The notes: generated by a model not told the origin, from the letters alone. Positions 39,032-47,719 are shown, counted from the stretch's first letter. The stretch: DNA of 64,000 nt from Propioniciclava soli (GCF_014858005.1 NZ_JACYOT010000013.1:1-64000); one strand, 5' to 3'. Numbers and translations are program-made.

Positions 39032-39447
39032 CACGCCGCCTCCGGGTGCGGGCCGGCCTCACCCGGCACCACGCCGTTCTGTGCGACCTCACCTGGCACG
39101 ACCTCACCCTGCACGACCTCACCCGGCACGACCTCACCCGGCACCACGTCGCCGGGCACGACGTCGCCCGCGCCCAGGGCGAGTTGGGGGGGCGGTTGCT
39201 GGGCGTCGGGGGCGGTGGGCTCGAGGTGGTTGTCGCGGGCGTTGCCGAGCAGCACGGCGATGGCGGGGAGCAGGGCGGCGGCCAGGAAGCACAAGAGGTT
39301 GTACGGCAGGGGCGCGAAGAGCCCGGCCAGGAACGCCACGACGCGGAACGCCATGGTCCACAGGTACCGACGCTCGCGGGCGTCCGCGGACAGCGTTGTG
39401 CCGTACCGCGCGTCGGTGATGATGGTGGGCCGCATCCGCGAAACCAT
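39031..39447 (-). CDS. DUF3099 membrane protein with VPGE-type repeats
   Basis: 138 aa. Residues 1-65 form the DUF3099 core (PTIITDARYGTTLSADARERRYL) and two transmembrane helices. The tail from about residue 95 consists of pentapeptide repeats of the form VVPGE/VVPGD, encoded by 15-bp DNA repeats. ATG 39447 is 7 nt after a TAGGCT box. Function unknown; it is co-translated with SURF1 and divergent from fabG. Confidence 0.87.
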   Translation of the reverse strand: MVSRMRPTIITDARYGTTLSADARERRYLWTMAFRVVAFLAGLFAPLPYNLLCFLAAALLPAIAVLLGNARDNHLEPTAPDAQQPPPQLALGAGDVVPGDVVPGEVVPGEVVQGEVVPGEVAQNGVVPGEAGPHPEAA

Positions 39448-39454
39448 GTCGGCC

Positions 39455-39460
39455 AGCCTA
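39455..39460 (-). promoter_or_regulatory. -10 box, leaderless promoter of the DUF3099 gene
   Basis: TAGGCT on the minus strand, 7 nt before the ATG at 39447. It lies 24 bp from the divergent fabG box. Confidence 0.5.
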
Positions 39461-39484
39461 GCTCCCACTCCCGACGGCTCACGC

Positions 39485-39490
39485 TACGGT
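39485..39490 (+). promoter_or_regulatory. -10 box, leaderless promoter of fabG
   Basis: TACGGT, 6 nt before the GTG at 39497. Confidence 0.45.
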
Positions 39491-39496
39491 GAGCGG

Positions 39497-40213
39497 GTGA
39501 GCGAACAGACCCCCCGCAGCGTCCTGGTCACGGGAGGCGCGCGCGGCATCGGCGCCGCGATCGTCGAGGAGTTCCTGGCACGGGGCGACAAGGTCGCCAG
39601 CGCCAGCACGTCCGGCCGGGCGCCGGGCGACGCGCTGGGCATCGCCTGCGACGTGACGGACGCCGCCAGCGTCGACGCCGCGTTCGCCGCCGCCGAGGAG
39701 GCGCACGGCCCGGTGGAGGTCGTCGTCGCCAACGCCGGCATCACGAAGGACACCCTCGTGCTGCGCATGAGCGAGGCCGACTTCGACGCGGTGGTGGACG
39801 TCAACTTGAAGGGCGCCTTCCACGTCGCCAAGCGGGCCAGCAAGGGCATGCTGCGGCTGCGGCGCGGGCGCCTCATCTTCATCGGCTCGGTGGTCGGCCT
39901 CTACGGTTCGCCCGGGCAGGTCAACTACGCCGCCACCAAGTCGGGCCTCGTGGGCATGGCACGCTCCCTCACCCGTGAGCTCGGTGGCCGCGGCATCACC
40001 GCCAACGTCGTGGCGCCCGGATTCATCGAGACCGACATGACCGCCGTGCTGGGCGAGGAGCAGGTGGCGGGCTACCGGGCGGCCATTCCGTCCGGACGCC
40101 TCGGCCTGCCGGCCGAGGTCGCGTCCGCTGTCGCGTTTCTCGCCTCGCCGGAGGCCGGGTACATCTCGGGCGCGGTGCTGCCCGTGGACGGTGGGCTCGG
40201 CATGGGCCACTGA
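39497..40213 (+). CDS. fabG: 3-oxoacyl-[ACP] reductase FabG
   Basis: 238 aa SDR of the fatty-acid elongation cycle. NADP motif VTGGARGIGAAI at residue 11, NAGITKD, and catalytic Ser in GSVVGLYG with YAATKSG; C-terminal PVDGGLGMGH. Followed by an enoyl reductase, the same order as mycobacterial fabG1-inhA, so it serves FAS II or a related elongation system. Confidence 0.94.
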   Translation: MSEQTPRSVLVTGGARGIGAAIVEEFLARGDKVASASTSGRAPGDALGIACDVTDAASVDAAFAAAEEAHGPVEVVVANAGITKDTLVLRMSEADFDAVVDVNLKGAFHVAKRASKGMLRLRRGRLIFIGSVVGLYGSPGQVNYAATKSGLVGMARSLTRELGGRGITANVVAPGFIETDMTAVLGEEQVAGYRAAIPSGRLGLPAEVASAVAFLASPEAGYISGAVLPVDGGLGMGH

Positions 40214-40260
40214 GAGCCCCACCACTTCTGCTGGGCACAGCGCCGCGCGGCGGCGTCCCA

Positions 40261-40299
40261 CCGCAACGAGACACCGCAGCGAGACACCGCAACGAGACA
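40261..40299 (+). repeat. three 13-bp tandem repeats upstream of fabI
   Basis: CCGCAACGAGACA, CCGCAGCGAGACA, CCGCAACGAGACA in direct succession, ending 4 nt before the AGGAGA ribosome site of fabI. They fill the centre of the 99-bp fabG-fabI gap. Confidence 0.9.
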
Positions 40300-40312
40300 T
40301 CTAGGAGAACGC

Positions 40313-41086
40313 ATGGGCATCCTCGAGGGCAAGACGATCCTCGTCACCGGGGTCACGATGAACACCTCGATCGCGTACAAGGTCGCCGAGATCGCCGCGG
40401 CGGAGGGCGCCACCGTGGTCGTGTCTAACTTCGGGCGGGCGCTGTCGCTCACGCAGCGGATCGTGAAGCGCCTCGACCCCGCCCCGGCCGTCCTCGAACT
40501 GGACGTGACGGACGCCGACCACCTCGCGCGGCTGCCCCAGGCGCTGGCCGAGGCCGGTGTCGAACGTCTCGACGGGGTCGTCCACTCGGTGGCGTACGCG
40601 AACCCCGAGACGGCGCTGGGCGGCAAGTTCCTCACCACGCCGTTCGAGGACGTGTCGCAGGCCATGCACGTGTCGGCGTACTCCCTGGTCAGCCTCACGA
40701 TGGCGTGCAAGCCGCTGTTCGCCGAGACGGCCTCGGTGGTCGGCCTCACGTTCGACGCGCGGATCTCGTGGCCCACCTACGACTGGATGGGCGTGGCCAA
40801 GGCGGCGCTGGAGTCGGCGTCCCGCTACGTGGCGCGCTATCTCGGGCCGGAAGGCGTCCGCTGCAACATCGTGGCCGCGGGGCCGATCGACACCATCGCG
40901 AAGAAGGCGATCCCCGGGTCCACGTCGTTCGACGACATCTGGGGCGGACGCGCCCCGCTCGGCTGGGACTCCTCGGACGCCACCGCCACCGCGAAGGTGG
41001 TCGTTGCGCTGCTGTCGGACTGGTTCGCCATGACGTCGGGGGAGATGATCCACGTCGACGGCGGGTTGCACTCCACGGGCGCCTGA
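40313..41086 (+). CDS. fabI: enoyl-[ACP] reductase (FabI/InhA)
   Basis: 257 aa NADH-dependent reductase of fatty-acid elongation. The FabI-type nucleotide motif is VTGVTMNTSIAYKVAEIAA; the active site has YDWMGVAKAALESASRYVA, with Tyr and Lys spaced as in InhA (Tyr158, Lys165). VHSVAYAN precedes it. ATG behind AGGAGA. It is the target class of isoniazid and triclosan; sensitivity cannot be inferred. Confidence 0.94.
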   Translation: MGILEGKTILVTGVTMNTSIAYKVAEIAAAEGATVVVSNFGRALSLTQRIVKRLDPAPAVLELDVTDADHLARLPQALAEAGVERLDGVVHSVAYANPETALGGKFLTTPFEDVSQAMHVSAYSLVSLTMACKPLFAETASVVGLTFDARISWPTYDWMGVAKAALESASRYVARYLGPEGVRCNIVAAGPIDTIAKKAIPGSTSFDDIWGGRAPLGWDSSDATATAKVVVALLSDWFAMTSGEMIHVDGGLHSTGA

Positions 41087-41096
41087 GGCGTCGGGG

Positions 41097-41102
41097 TAGG
41101 TT
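41097..41102 (+). promoter_or_regulatory. -10 box, leaderless promoter of the ABC ATPase gene
   Basis: TAGGTT, 7 nt before the ATG at 41110, starting 10 nt after the fabI stop. Confidence 0.5.
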
Positions 41103-41109
41103 GGGCCGC

Positions 41110-41895
41110 ATGCCTGGTGTGGTGGAGCTCGACGACGTCTCGGTCGTGCGCGGCGGTGCGAAGCTGCTGGACGGGGTGTCGTGGGTCGTGGCGGAGTCCG
41201 ACCGCTGGGTGGTCATCGGGCCGAACGGGGCGGGCAAGACGACCCTGCTGCAGGTAGTGGGGGCGCAGCTGCACCCGAGCTCGGGCATGGTGTCGATCCT
41301 CGACGAGGTGCTGGGCGCCGTCGATGTGTTCGAGTTGAGGCCGCGCATCGGCGTGACGTCGGCGGCGCTCGCGGAGCGGATTCCGCGCGGGGAGTCGGTG
41401 GGCAACGTGGTGGTCTCGGCGTCGTACGCCATGATGGGCCGCTGGCGCGAGAACTACGACGTGAGCGACCTGCGTCGCGCGGCGGCGCTGATGGCCCAGC
41501 TGCGCGTGAGCCACCTGTCGCGGCGCACGTTCGGCACGCTGAGCGAGGGCGAGCGCAAGCGCGTCCAGATCGCGCGCGCGCTGATGACCGACCCCGAGTT
41601 GCTGCTGCTGGACGAGCCGGCTGCCGGCCTCGACCTGGCCGGCCGGGAGTCGTTGGTCGCGACGCTGACCGACATCGTGGCGGACGAGACCGCTCCGGCA
41701 ACCGTGCTGGTGACACACCACCTCGAGGAGATTCCGCCGGGAATGACGCATGCGCTGCTCCTGCGCGGCGGCCGCGTCGTGACGGCTGGGCCCATCGAGG
41801 AGACCCTGACCGACGACCACCTGAGTGCTACGTTCGGGGTGCCGCTGCACGTGACGCGCACCGACGGCCGGTGGAGCGCGCGGGCTGCGGGCTAG
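41110..41895 (+). CDS. ABC transporter ATP-binding protein (YlmA/ModF-like)
   Basis: 261 aa single ATPase domain. Walker A GPNGAGKTT near residue 38, signature LSEGERKR, Walker B LLLLDEPAAGLD, and THHLEEIPPGMTH as the H-loop. The IPPGMTHALLLRGG ending marks the stand-alone YlmA/Mtb-type ATPases for which no permease is known. No membrane partner gene is adjacent, so its role is open. Confidence 0.88.
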   Translation: MPGVVELDDVSVVRGGAKLLDGVSWVVAESDRWVVIGPNGAGKTTLLQVVGAQLHPSSGMVSILDEVLGAVDVFELRPRIGVTSAALAERIPRGESVGNVVVSASYAMMGRWRENYDVSDLRRAAALMAQLRVSHLSRRTFGTLSEGERKRVQIARALMTDPELLLLDEPAAGLDLAGRESLVATLTDIVADETAPATVLVTHHLEEIPPGMTHALLLRGGRVVTAGPIEETLTDDHLSATFGVPLHVTRTDGRWSARAAG

Positions 41896-41913
41896 GGCAC
41901 GAAGGGGGACGCC

Positions 41914-42378
41914 GTGGCGGAGTGGATCCAGCAGAACCTGTGGGCCATCTGGCTGATCGCGGCGGGCGGCTTGGCCGTCTCGGAGATGCTGACCCTTGAC
42001 CTGACCCTGCTGATGCTGGCCGGCGGCGCCCTCGCCGGGGCCGCGACGGCCCTGGTGCTGCCGGGGTTGATCTGGGTGCAGGTGATCGTGGCGCTGGTGG
42101 TGGCCGTGGCGCTGTTGGGGGTGCTGCGGCCCGAGCTGGTCAAGCGCCTGCACCGGGGGCCGGGGTACCGCAGCTCCGTGGACAACCTGTTGGGGAGCAC
42201 CGGCTTCGCCACCCGCGAGATCACGGCTGCCGGCGGTGAGGTGAAGATCGCGGGTGAATCGTGGTCGGCGCGCAGCTACGACGGAGACCCCATCGCGGCG
42301 GGGGTCGAGGTCGAGGTGTTCGAGATCGACGGCGTCACGGTCGTCGTCTACCCCCGCCACAAGCCCCTGGGCAGCTGA
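41914..42378 (+). CDS. NfeD family membrane protein
   Basis: 154 aa. Two to three helices (about residues 9-75) precede a C-terminal OB-fold with the NfeD sequence LLGSTGFATREI and GESWSARSYDGDPIAAG. These proteins associate with SPFH/stomatin membrane scaffolds. The SPFH gene is indeed downstream, but about 800 bp away across a repeat-rich segment, unlike the close spacing usual for this pair (compare Rv1487-Rv1488). Confidence 0.9.
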   Translation: MAEWIQQNLWAIWLIAAGGLAVSEMLTLDLTLLMLAGGALAGAATALVLPGLIWVQVIVALVVAVALLGVLRPELVKRLHRGPGYRSSVDNLLGSTGFATREITAAGGEVKIAGESWSARSYDGDPIAAGVEVEVFEIDGVTVVVYPRHKPLGS

Positions 42379-42394
42379 CTGCCGTCAGGGGGCG

Positions 42395-42462
42395 CGACAC
42401 GCTCGCTTGTGTCTCAAACTCCAGGTTCGGAGGCGGAGTTTGGGGCACATGGCAGCGTGTCG
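42395..42462. repeat. long imperfect hairpin after nfeD
   Basis: CGACACGCT pairs with AGCGTGTCG; after a 4x4 internal loop, TGTGTCTCAAACTCC pairs with GGAGTTTGGGGCACA (two G-U pairs in RNA) around a 12-nt loop. It begins 17 nt after the nfeD stop. No T-run follows. It may be a U-less terminator or a structured RNA element. Confidence 0.75.
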
Positions 42463-42548
42463 GCGTCCGAGTGGGGTGTGGGTGGGTTGAGCTGGCACGG
42501 ACGCCGCGGCGGCACTCAGAAGCCGTGCCCCGATCGATGTGATCGCCT

Positions 42549-42985
42549 TCCCTGCCGCACGACCCGCCACCCTGCCGATCCGATCGCTTCCCTGCCCGAC
42601 GCCCGCCACCCTGCCGATCCGATCGCCCCCCTGCCCGACGTCCACCACCCTGCCGTTGCAACGGCAGGGTGGTGGGTTGTCGATGGGGTGGTGATGCCAA
42701 GGGCAGGGTGGCGGCGCGACGGGCAGGGTGGTGACGCCAAGGGCAGGGTGGCGGTGCCGCGACGGGCAGGGTGGCGGCGCGACGGGCAGGGTGGTGATGC
42801 CAAGGGCAGGGTGGCGGTGCCGCGACGGGCAGGGTGGCGGCGCGACGGGCAGGGTGGTGATGCCAAGGGCAGGGTGGCGGTGCCGCGACGGGCAGGGTGG
42901 CGGCGCGACGGGCAGGGTGGTGATGCCAAGGGCAGGGTGGCGGTGCCGCGACGGGCAGGGTGGTGATGTCACGGGCAGGGCGGTG
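42549..42985. repeat. intergenic tandem array with GGGCAGGGTGG core and orientation switch
   Basis: About six copies of the core in reverse orientation (CCACCCTGCC or CCCTGCCC, near 42549-42658) meet about fifteen forward copies at a perfect 34-bp palindrome (42642-42675). The forward part includes a 63-bp unit with subunits of 20, 23 and 20 bp, repeated from 42721, 42784, 42847 and 42910 with one T/C change. The flanks 42463-42548 and 42986-43140 hold no gene that I can support. Confidence 0.93.
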
Positions 42986-43183
42986 GCGCTTGAGCCAGGG
43001 ACGCGGCGCGCAAGGCCAGGCAGGCGACACCTTGGCCACGGCGGGATCGCCCCGAGGCAGGTGACTGGGCAGCGCCGCCGACGTGGATGGGACGCGAACC
43101 CGGACCGCCCGAGCGCCGTCGCCCTGGGTGCTGGCGTCGGTGGATAGGGTGGGGGAAAAGCACCAAAGGAGATGAGGCACCCC

Positions 43184-44407
43184 ATGCCAGAAGTGACGTT
43201 CGCGCTCCTCGCGATTCTCGCCGTGGTGGCGGTGGTCGCGATGGCCCTCTCGATTCGGGTCGTGCAGCAGATGCAGGTGGGCATCGTGCAGCGGCTCGGC
43301 AAGTTCCATCGGACGATCGAGCCCGGGCTGCACCTGATCGTGCCGTTCATCGACCGGGTCCGCTACACCATGGACATGCGCGAGGCGGTCGTGCCGTTCC
43401 CGCCGCAGGGCGTCATCACCGAGGACAACCTGATGGTGGGCATCGACTCGGTCATCTACTACCAGATCGTCGATCCGGTCCGCGCCGCGTACGAGGCCCA
43501 GAACTACATCCAGGCCATCGAGCAGCTGACCATGACCACGCTGCGCAACATCATCGGCGGCATGGACCTCGAGCAGACCCTCACCAGCCGCGAGGAGATC
43601 AACCAGAAGCTCCGCTCGGTGCTCGACGAGGCGACCGGCAAGTGGGGCATCAAGGTGAACCGTGTCGAGCTGCGCTCGATCGAGCCGCCGGCCACGATCC
43701 GCGACGCCATGGAGAAGGGCGCCCGCGCCGAGCGCGAGAAGCGCGCCCAGATCTTGCTCGCCGAGGGCCAGCGTCAGTCCCAGATCCTCAGCGCGTCCGG
43801 TGACCGCGAGTCGAGCATTCTCCGCGCCCAGGGCGAGCGGGAGTCCGCTGTCCTCCGCGCGCAGGCCGATCGGCAGGCGTCCATGCTGCGCGCCGAGGGC
43901 GAGGCGCAGGCCATCACGACCGTGTTCGGTGCGATCCACGCGTCCGAGCCGGACGAGGGTCTGCTCGCCTACCAGTACCTGCAGATGCTGCCGCAGCTCG
44001 CGAAGGGCGACTCGAACAAGGTCTGGGTCATCCCGTCCGAGCTGAACGACGCCCTCAAGGGCCTCGGCTCGACCGCCGGCGAGGCCGTCAGCCGGTTCGC
44101 CGGCCAGAAGGCGGACCCGGCCAAGTACTCCGCCCCCGAGAAGGTCGACGTGTTCGCCGAGATCGAGGCGTCCAAGCGGGCCGAGGAGGCCGAGTCGGCC
44201 AAGAGCGTCAACCAGGCGATCGCCGAGGCGCAGAAGATCGAGCAGGGCAAGGCCGCTCGGCTGGCGAGCCCGGCGCTCACCACCGGCACCGATGAGGTGG
44301 TCGACCCCGTCGCCGATCTCCTCCCGGACGCGGGCGGCGCCAGTGTGGCCACCCAGCCCGAGGCCGCGTCCCAGGACGCGTCCCAGCAGCAGGCCGAGGA
44401 CGCCTGA
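43184..44407 (+). CDS. SPFH domain (stomatin-like) membrane scaffold protein
   Basis: 407 aa. One N-terminal helix (about 5-24), an SPFH domain (RVVQQMQVGIVQRLGKFHRT onward to about 190) and a long charged coiled coil (195-250) rich in EGxRQSxIL/ExxSxLRA repeats; an Ala/Gln-rich tail ends it. Such proteins form oligomeric rings or microdomains in the membrane with NfeD partners. ATG 43184 is preferred over 43172, since the ribosome site GAGG abuts the earlier codon. TAGGGT at 43146 may be its -10. Confidence 0.93.
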   Translation: MPEVTFALLAILAVVAVVAMALSIRVVQQMQVGIVQRLGKFHRTIEPGLHLIVPFIDRVRYTMDMREAVVPFPPQGVITEDNLMVGIDSVIYYQIVDPVRAAYEAQNYIQAIEQLTMTTLRNIIGGMDLEQTLTSREEINQKLRSVLDEATGKWGIKVNRVELRSIEPPATIRDAMEKGARAEREKRAQILLAEGQRQSQILSASGDRESSILRAQGERESAVLRAQADRQASMLRAEGEAQAITTVFGAIHASEPDEGLLAYQYLQMLPQLAKGDSNKVWVIPSELNDALKGLGSTAGEAVSRFAGQKADPAKYSAPEKVDVFAEIEASKRAEEAESAKSVNQAIAEAQKIEQGKAARLASPALTTGTDEVVDPVADLLPDAGGASVATQPEAASQDASQQQAEDA

Positions 44408-44419
44408 GCGCACGGTCCG

Positions 44420-44447
44420 GCGCCTGGGCCCCGTCAGGCCCAGGCGC
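44420..44447. terminator. bidirectional hairpin between SPFH and epimerase genes
   Basis: GCGCCTGGGCC and GGCCCAGGCGC pair perfectly around a 6-nt loop. The loop contains the epimerase stop codon. No T-run on either strand. Confidence 0.65.
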
Positions 44448-45420
44448 GGACGCGGCGCACCACGTCGTCGCAGAACGCGTCGAACTCCGGATCGGGACGT
44501 CGCGCGTCTGGGTGCTCGGCCAGCCAGGCCCAGGCACGCTCGACGCCCTGCCGCCAGGACGTGTCCGCGCGGAACGCAGGCACCAGCGACTTCACGAGCG
44601 TGTTGTCGAACACCACGGTGCTCGCCTTGTCGCCGGTCAACCCCGCCTCCAGCTCGGGCCGCAGCGCGGTGAGCATGGGCGTCGAGACGTGCGTGAACTC
44701 CGGTTCGGCGCCGGCGACCTCGCCGATGGTGCGCAGCACGGCGTTCCAGGTCAGTGATTCGTCCGAGGTGATGTGCACGGCGCGGCCGAGGGCGTCCGGA
44801 TGGCCGAGGAGCCCCGCGAGGCCCACGGCGAAGTCGGCGTTCCACGTCAGCGTCCACAGCGATTCGCCGTCGCCGTGCACGATCACGGGCTTGTGGTCGA
44901 GCATGCGCTGCACGACCGCCCAGGGGCTGCCGAAGTGCAGGTTGACCGGGAGGGACCGCTCGCCGTAGGTGTGGCTGGGCCGCACGATCGTCCAGCGCAC
45001 CCCACCATCCTGGCCCCGCAGCACGTCCTCGCACGCGATCTTGTCGCGGGCGTACTGGCTGTACGGGTTGGCCTGCGGGGTGTCCTCGGTGATGACGTGG
45101 TGGGGCAACGGCTTGGTGTACGTCGATGCCGAGCTGATGAGCACGTACTGGCCCGCGCGGCCGTCCAGCACGCGCAGGTCGCGCTCCACCTGATCGGGGG
45201 CGAACGCCACGAACTGCACGACCGCGTCGAACTCCCGCGAGCCGAGCGCCGCGCGGTACGCCGCCTCGTCGGACACGTCACCCACCAGGTGGTCGACCCC
45301 CTCCGGCAACGGCTCCCGGTTGCCGCGGTTGAGCACCGCCACGTCGTGGCCGTCGGCGAGGACGCGGGCGACGACCGCCCGGCTGATGGTTCCGGTGCCA
45401 CCGGTGATGAGGACGCGCAT
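44434..45420 (-). CDS. NAD-dependent epimerase/dehydratase family protein
   Basis: 328 aa extended SDR. Nucleotide motif MRVLITGGTGTISRAVV, then ISSASTYTKPL and YARDKIACEDVL, where the Tyr and Lys spacing (YxxxK) is kept. The C-terminal region resembles plant-type CSP41/UDP-sugar epimerases. Substrate unknown. 38 nt downstream of the kinase gene on the same strand, possibly in the punA operon. Confidence 0.87.
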   Translation of the reverse strand: MRVLITGGTGTISRAVVARVLADGHDVAVLNRGNREPLPEGVDHLVGDVSDEAAYRAALGSREFDAVVQFVAFAPDQVERDLRVLDGRAGQYVLISSASTYTKPLPHHVITEDTPQANPYSQYARDKIACEDVLRGQDGGVRWTIVRPSHTYGERSLPVNLHFGSPWAVVQRMLDHKPVIVHGDGESLWTLTWNADFAVGLAGLLGHPDALGRAVHITSDESLTWNAVLRTIGEVAGAEPEFTHVSTPMLTALRPELEAGLTGDKASTVVFDNTLVKSLVPAFRADTSWRQGVERAWAWLAEHPDARRPDPEFDAFCDDVVRRVRAWA

Positions 45421-45458
45421 GGCCCCAGTCTTGCACCGGGTCGGCCCCGCCCGGCACC

Positions 45459-46031
45459 TCAGTCTCCGGACAGCTCCCGGATCGCCGCCCGCATCGTCGG
45501 CAGCGGCCGAAAGCCGGCGGCCAGCGCGCGTCGCCGCAACGCCGGCTGGCCGCGCCACAACGCGTACCCGCGGCGCAGGAGCACCAGCGGGGGCTTGCGC
45601 TTGCGGGCGAGGTCGCGCCGCAGGCGCAGGACGCCGACCAGGGTGCGGTTCCGGTCCAGGTACACCGGATCCACCACCAGCCCGGCCGCGCGCGCCAGGC
45701 CGAGCAGTTCGATCGCGAAGATGCCCTCGGCGACGACCATCCGGCACTCACCCAGCGTCTCGCGACGCATCCCGGTGCGGCGGCTCTCGGCGATGGAGTA
45801 CACCGGCACCTCGGCCACGCCGTCCCGCACCAGGGCAGCCAAGGCAGCGACCGCGCCGGCCCCGTCCCAGGTGCGTGGGTCGTCCCAGTCCACGATGCCG
45901 TGGGCGCGCGGCAGGTCACCCCCGGCGTCGCGGTAGAAGTCGTCCAACCGGAAGGGGTGGGCGCCGAGCAGCCGCGCCAGGCGCGACTTCCCGCTGCCCG
46001 ACGGGCCGGCCAGCAGGACGATCCGCGTCAC
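45459..46031 (-). CDS. uridine kinase-like P-loop protein
   Basis: 190 aa. P-loop GPSGSGKSRLARLL at residues 9-22, then FRLDDFYRD, the uridine-kinase type substrate loop, and VVAEGIFAIELL. The GTG start overlaps the stop of the phosphohexomutase (GTGA). Placed beside purine nucleoside phosphorylase and a sugar-phosphate mutase, a nucleoside role is plausible, but the precise substrate is not proven. Confidence 0.85.
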   Translation of the reverse strand: MTRIVLLAGPSGSGKSRLARLLGAHPFRLDDFYRDAGGDLPRAHGIVDWDDPRTWDGAGAVAALAALVRDGVAEVPVYSIAESRRTGMRRETLGECRMVVAEGIFAIELLGLARAAGLVVDPVYLDRNRTLVGVLRLRRDLARKRKPPLVLLRRGYALWRGQPALRRRALAAGFRPLPTMRAAIRELSGD

Positions 46032-47719
46032 AGCCCGAGCGCGCCGGCCATCTCGGCGCGCAGCTGCTCCATCAGCCCGGCGGCCTCCGCGCGGGCCACC
46101 GCCACCGCAGCCGCCTCGCCCACCGCAGCCGCTTGGCCCACAGCCTCCGCCTCGCCCTCCCCGGCCGTCCTGGGCAGCCGCACCTGCAGGTAGCACTTCA
46201 GTTTCGGCTCGGTGCCCGAGGGGCGCACGACCACGCGGAACCGGGCGGTTTCGAGCAGGACGCCGTCGGTGGCGGGCAGCCCGTTCCAACCGGTCAGCAG
46301 GTCGGTGGCCGTGACGGGCTCGCCCACCAGGGCGTCCGGCGTCCGGGCCCGGAGCCGGGCCATCGCGTCGGCGATGAGCGCCAGGTCCTCGACCCGGAAC
46401 GACAGCTGCGCGGTGAGGTGGACGCCGTGGGTGCGGGCGATCTCGTCCAGCCGGTCGGCCAAGGTCAGCCCGTCGGCGCGCAGACGCGCCACCAGCGCGA
46501 GCACGCGCAGCAGCGTCGAGATGCCGTCCTTGTCGGCCACCGCGGCCGGGTCGGTGCAGTAGCCGATTGCCTCCTCGTACCCGAAGGCGAGGCCGGGCAC
46601 GCGGCCGATCCACTTGAAACCGGTCAGCGTCATCGCGAACGGCTGGCCGGCCGCGGCGGCCAGGTCACCCAGCAGGGTCGAGCTCACCACCGAGCAGGCG
46701 TAGGTGCCGGGCGTCCCGCGACGCAGGGCGTCGTCGGCGAGCAGCCAGCCGAGCTCGTCGCCGGTCAGCATGCGCCACTGCCCGTCGACGACCGCCGCCA
46801 CGGCGCAGCGGTCGGCGTCCGGGTCGTTCGCGATCGCCACGTCGGCGTCCGTCGCGCGAGCGAGCTCCAGGGCGAGATCCATCGCACCGGGCTCCTCGGG
46901 GTTGGGGAAGGCCACGGTCGGGAACGCCGGGTCGGGCAGCGCCTGCTCGCTCACGAGTGCGGGCGCGGGGAAACCCGCGCGGTCGAGCACGCGGGCCACC
47001 ACCTCGGCGCCCACGCCGTGCAGCGGGGTGTAGGCCCACCCCAGGTCGCGCGGCGCATCGGCGGGCACCAGCGAGGCGAGGCGCTCGGCGTAGGCGGCGA
47101 GCAACTCTTCGCCCACGAAGGCGTAGGCCGCGCTGCGCGGGTGTGCCTCCAGCGGCACGGACGCCGCCGCCGCGATCCGCTCGGCGATCTCCACGTCGGT
47201 CGGCGGCACGATCTGCGAGCCGCCCACGTACACCTTGTAGCCGTTGTCGGCCGGCGGGTTGTGGGAGGCGGTGACCACCACCCCGGCCACGCACCCGAGG
47301 TGCCCGATGCCGAACGCGACCACCGGCGTCGGCACGGCCGTCTCGGTGAGCAGGGGCCGCAGCCCGAGCCCGGCGAGGATCTCCGCGGTGTCGCGGGCGA
47401 ACACGTCGGAGTTGTAGCGGGCGTCGTAGCCGATGAGCACCTGCTCGCCGGCGTGCCCCGCGTCCAGCAACCAGCGACCGAGGCCGGCGGCCGCCTGCGA
47501 CACGACCACGCGATTCATGCGGTTCGGGCCGGGCCCGAGCGGCGCGCGCAACCCCGCGGTGCCGAACGCGAGGCGTCCGGAGAACGCGTCGGCCAGCTCG
47601 GCGGACGCCTCCGCGTCCCCCGCGGCCGCCTTCTCGAGCAGGTTGCCGAGGGCGGTCGCGGTGGCCGGGTCGCGGTCGGCGTCGCGCCACGCCTGCATGG
47701 CGGCCAGGTCGAGCGGCAT
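46028..47719 (-). CDS. phosphoglucomutase/phosphomannomutase (PmmB-like)
   Basis: 563 aa alpha-D-phosphohexomutase. The phosphoserine is in VVVTASHNPPADNGYKVYVGG, the Mg2+ loop is NDPDADRC, the sugar-binding loop GYEEAIGY, and the phosphate-binding loop VRPSGTEPKLKCY. An Ala/Glu-rich insertion follows near residue 525. Beside punA it could convert ribose-1-phosphate to ribose-5-phosphate; the deoD-pmmB order is the same in M. tuberculosis. Start overlaps the punA stop. Confidence 0.92.
   Translation of the reverse strand: MPLDLAAMQAWRDADRDPATATALGNLLEKAAAGDAEASAELADAFSGRLAFGTAGLRAPLGPGPNRMNRVVVSQAAAGLGRWLLDAGHAGEQVLIGYDARYNSDVFARDTAEILAGLGLRPLLTETAVPTPVVAFGIGHLGCVAGVVVTASHNPPADNGYKVYVGGSQIVPPTDVEIAERIAAAASVPLEAHPRSAAYAFVGEELLAAYAERLASLVPADAPRDLGWAYTPLHGVGAEVVARVLDRAGFPAPALVSEQALPDPAFPTVAFPNPEEPGAMDLALELARATDADVAIANDPDADRCAVAAVVDGQWRMLTGDELGWLLADDALRRGTPGTYACSVVSSTLLGDLAAAAGQPFAMTLTGFKWIGRVPGLAFGYEEAIGYCTDPAAVADKDGISTLLRVLALVARLRADGLTLADRLDEIARTHGVHLTAQLSFRVEDLALIADAMARLRARTPDALVGEPVTATDLLTGWNGLPATDGVLLETARFRVVVRPSGTEPKLKCYLQVRLPRTAGEGEAEAVGQAAAVGEAAAVAVARAEAAGLMEQLRAEMAGALGL

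Noticed and set aside
42409-42966. Open frames on both strands through the 63-bp array, giving repeat proteins
   Set aside because: A 63-bp unit is divisible by three and lacks stops in several frames; there is no ribosome site and no conserved start.
42549-42985. CRISPR array
   Set aside because: Subunits are contiguous, of 20 and 23 bp, with no unique spacers, and no cas genes are present.
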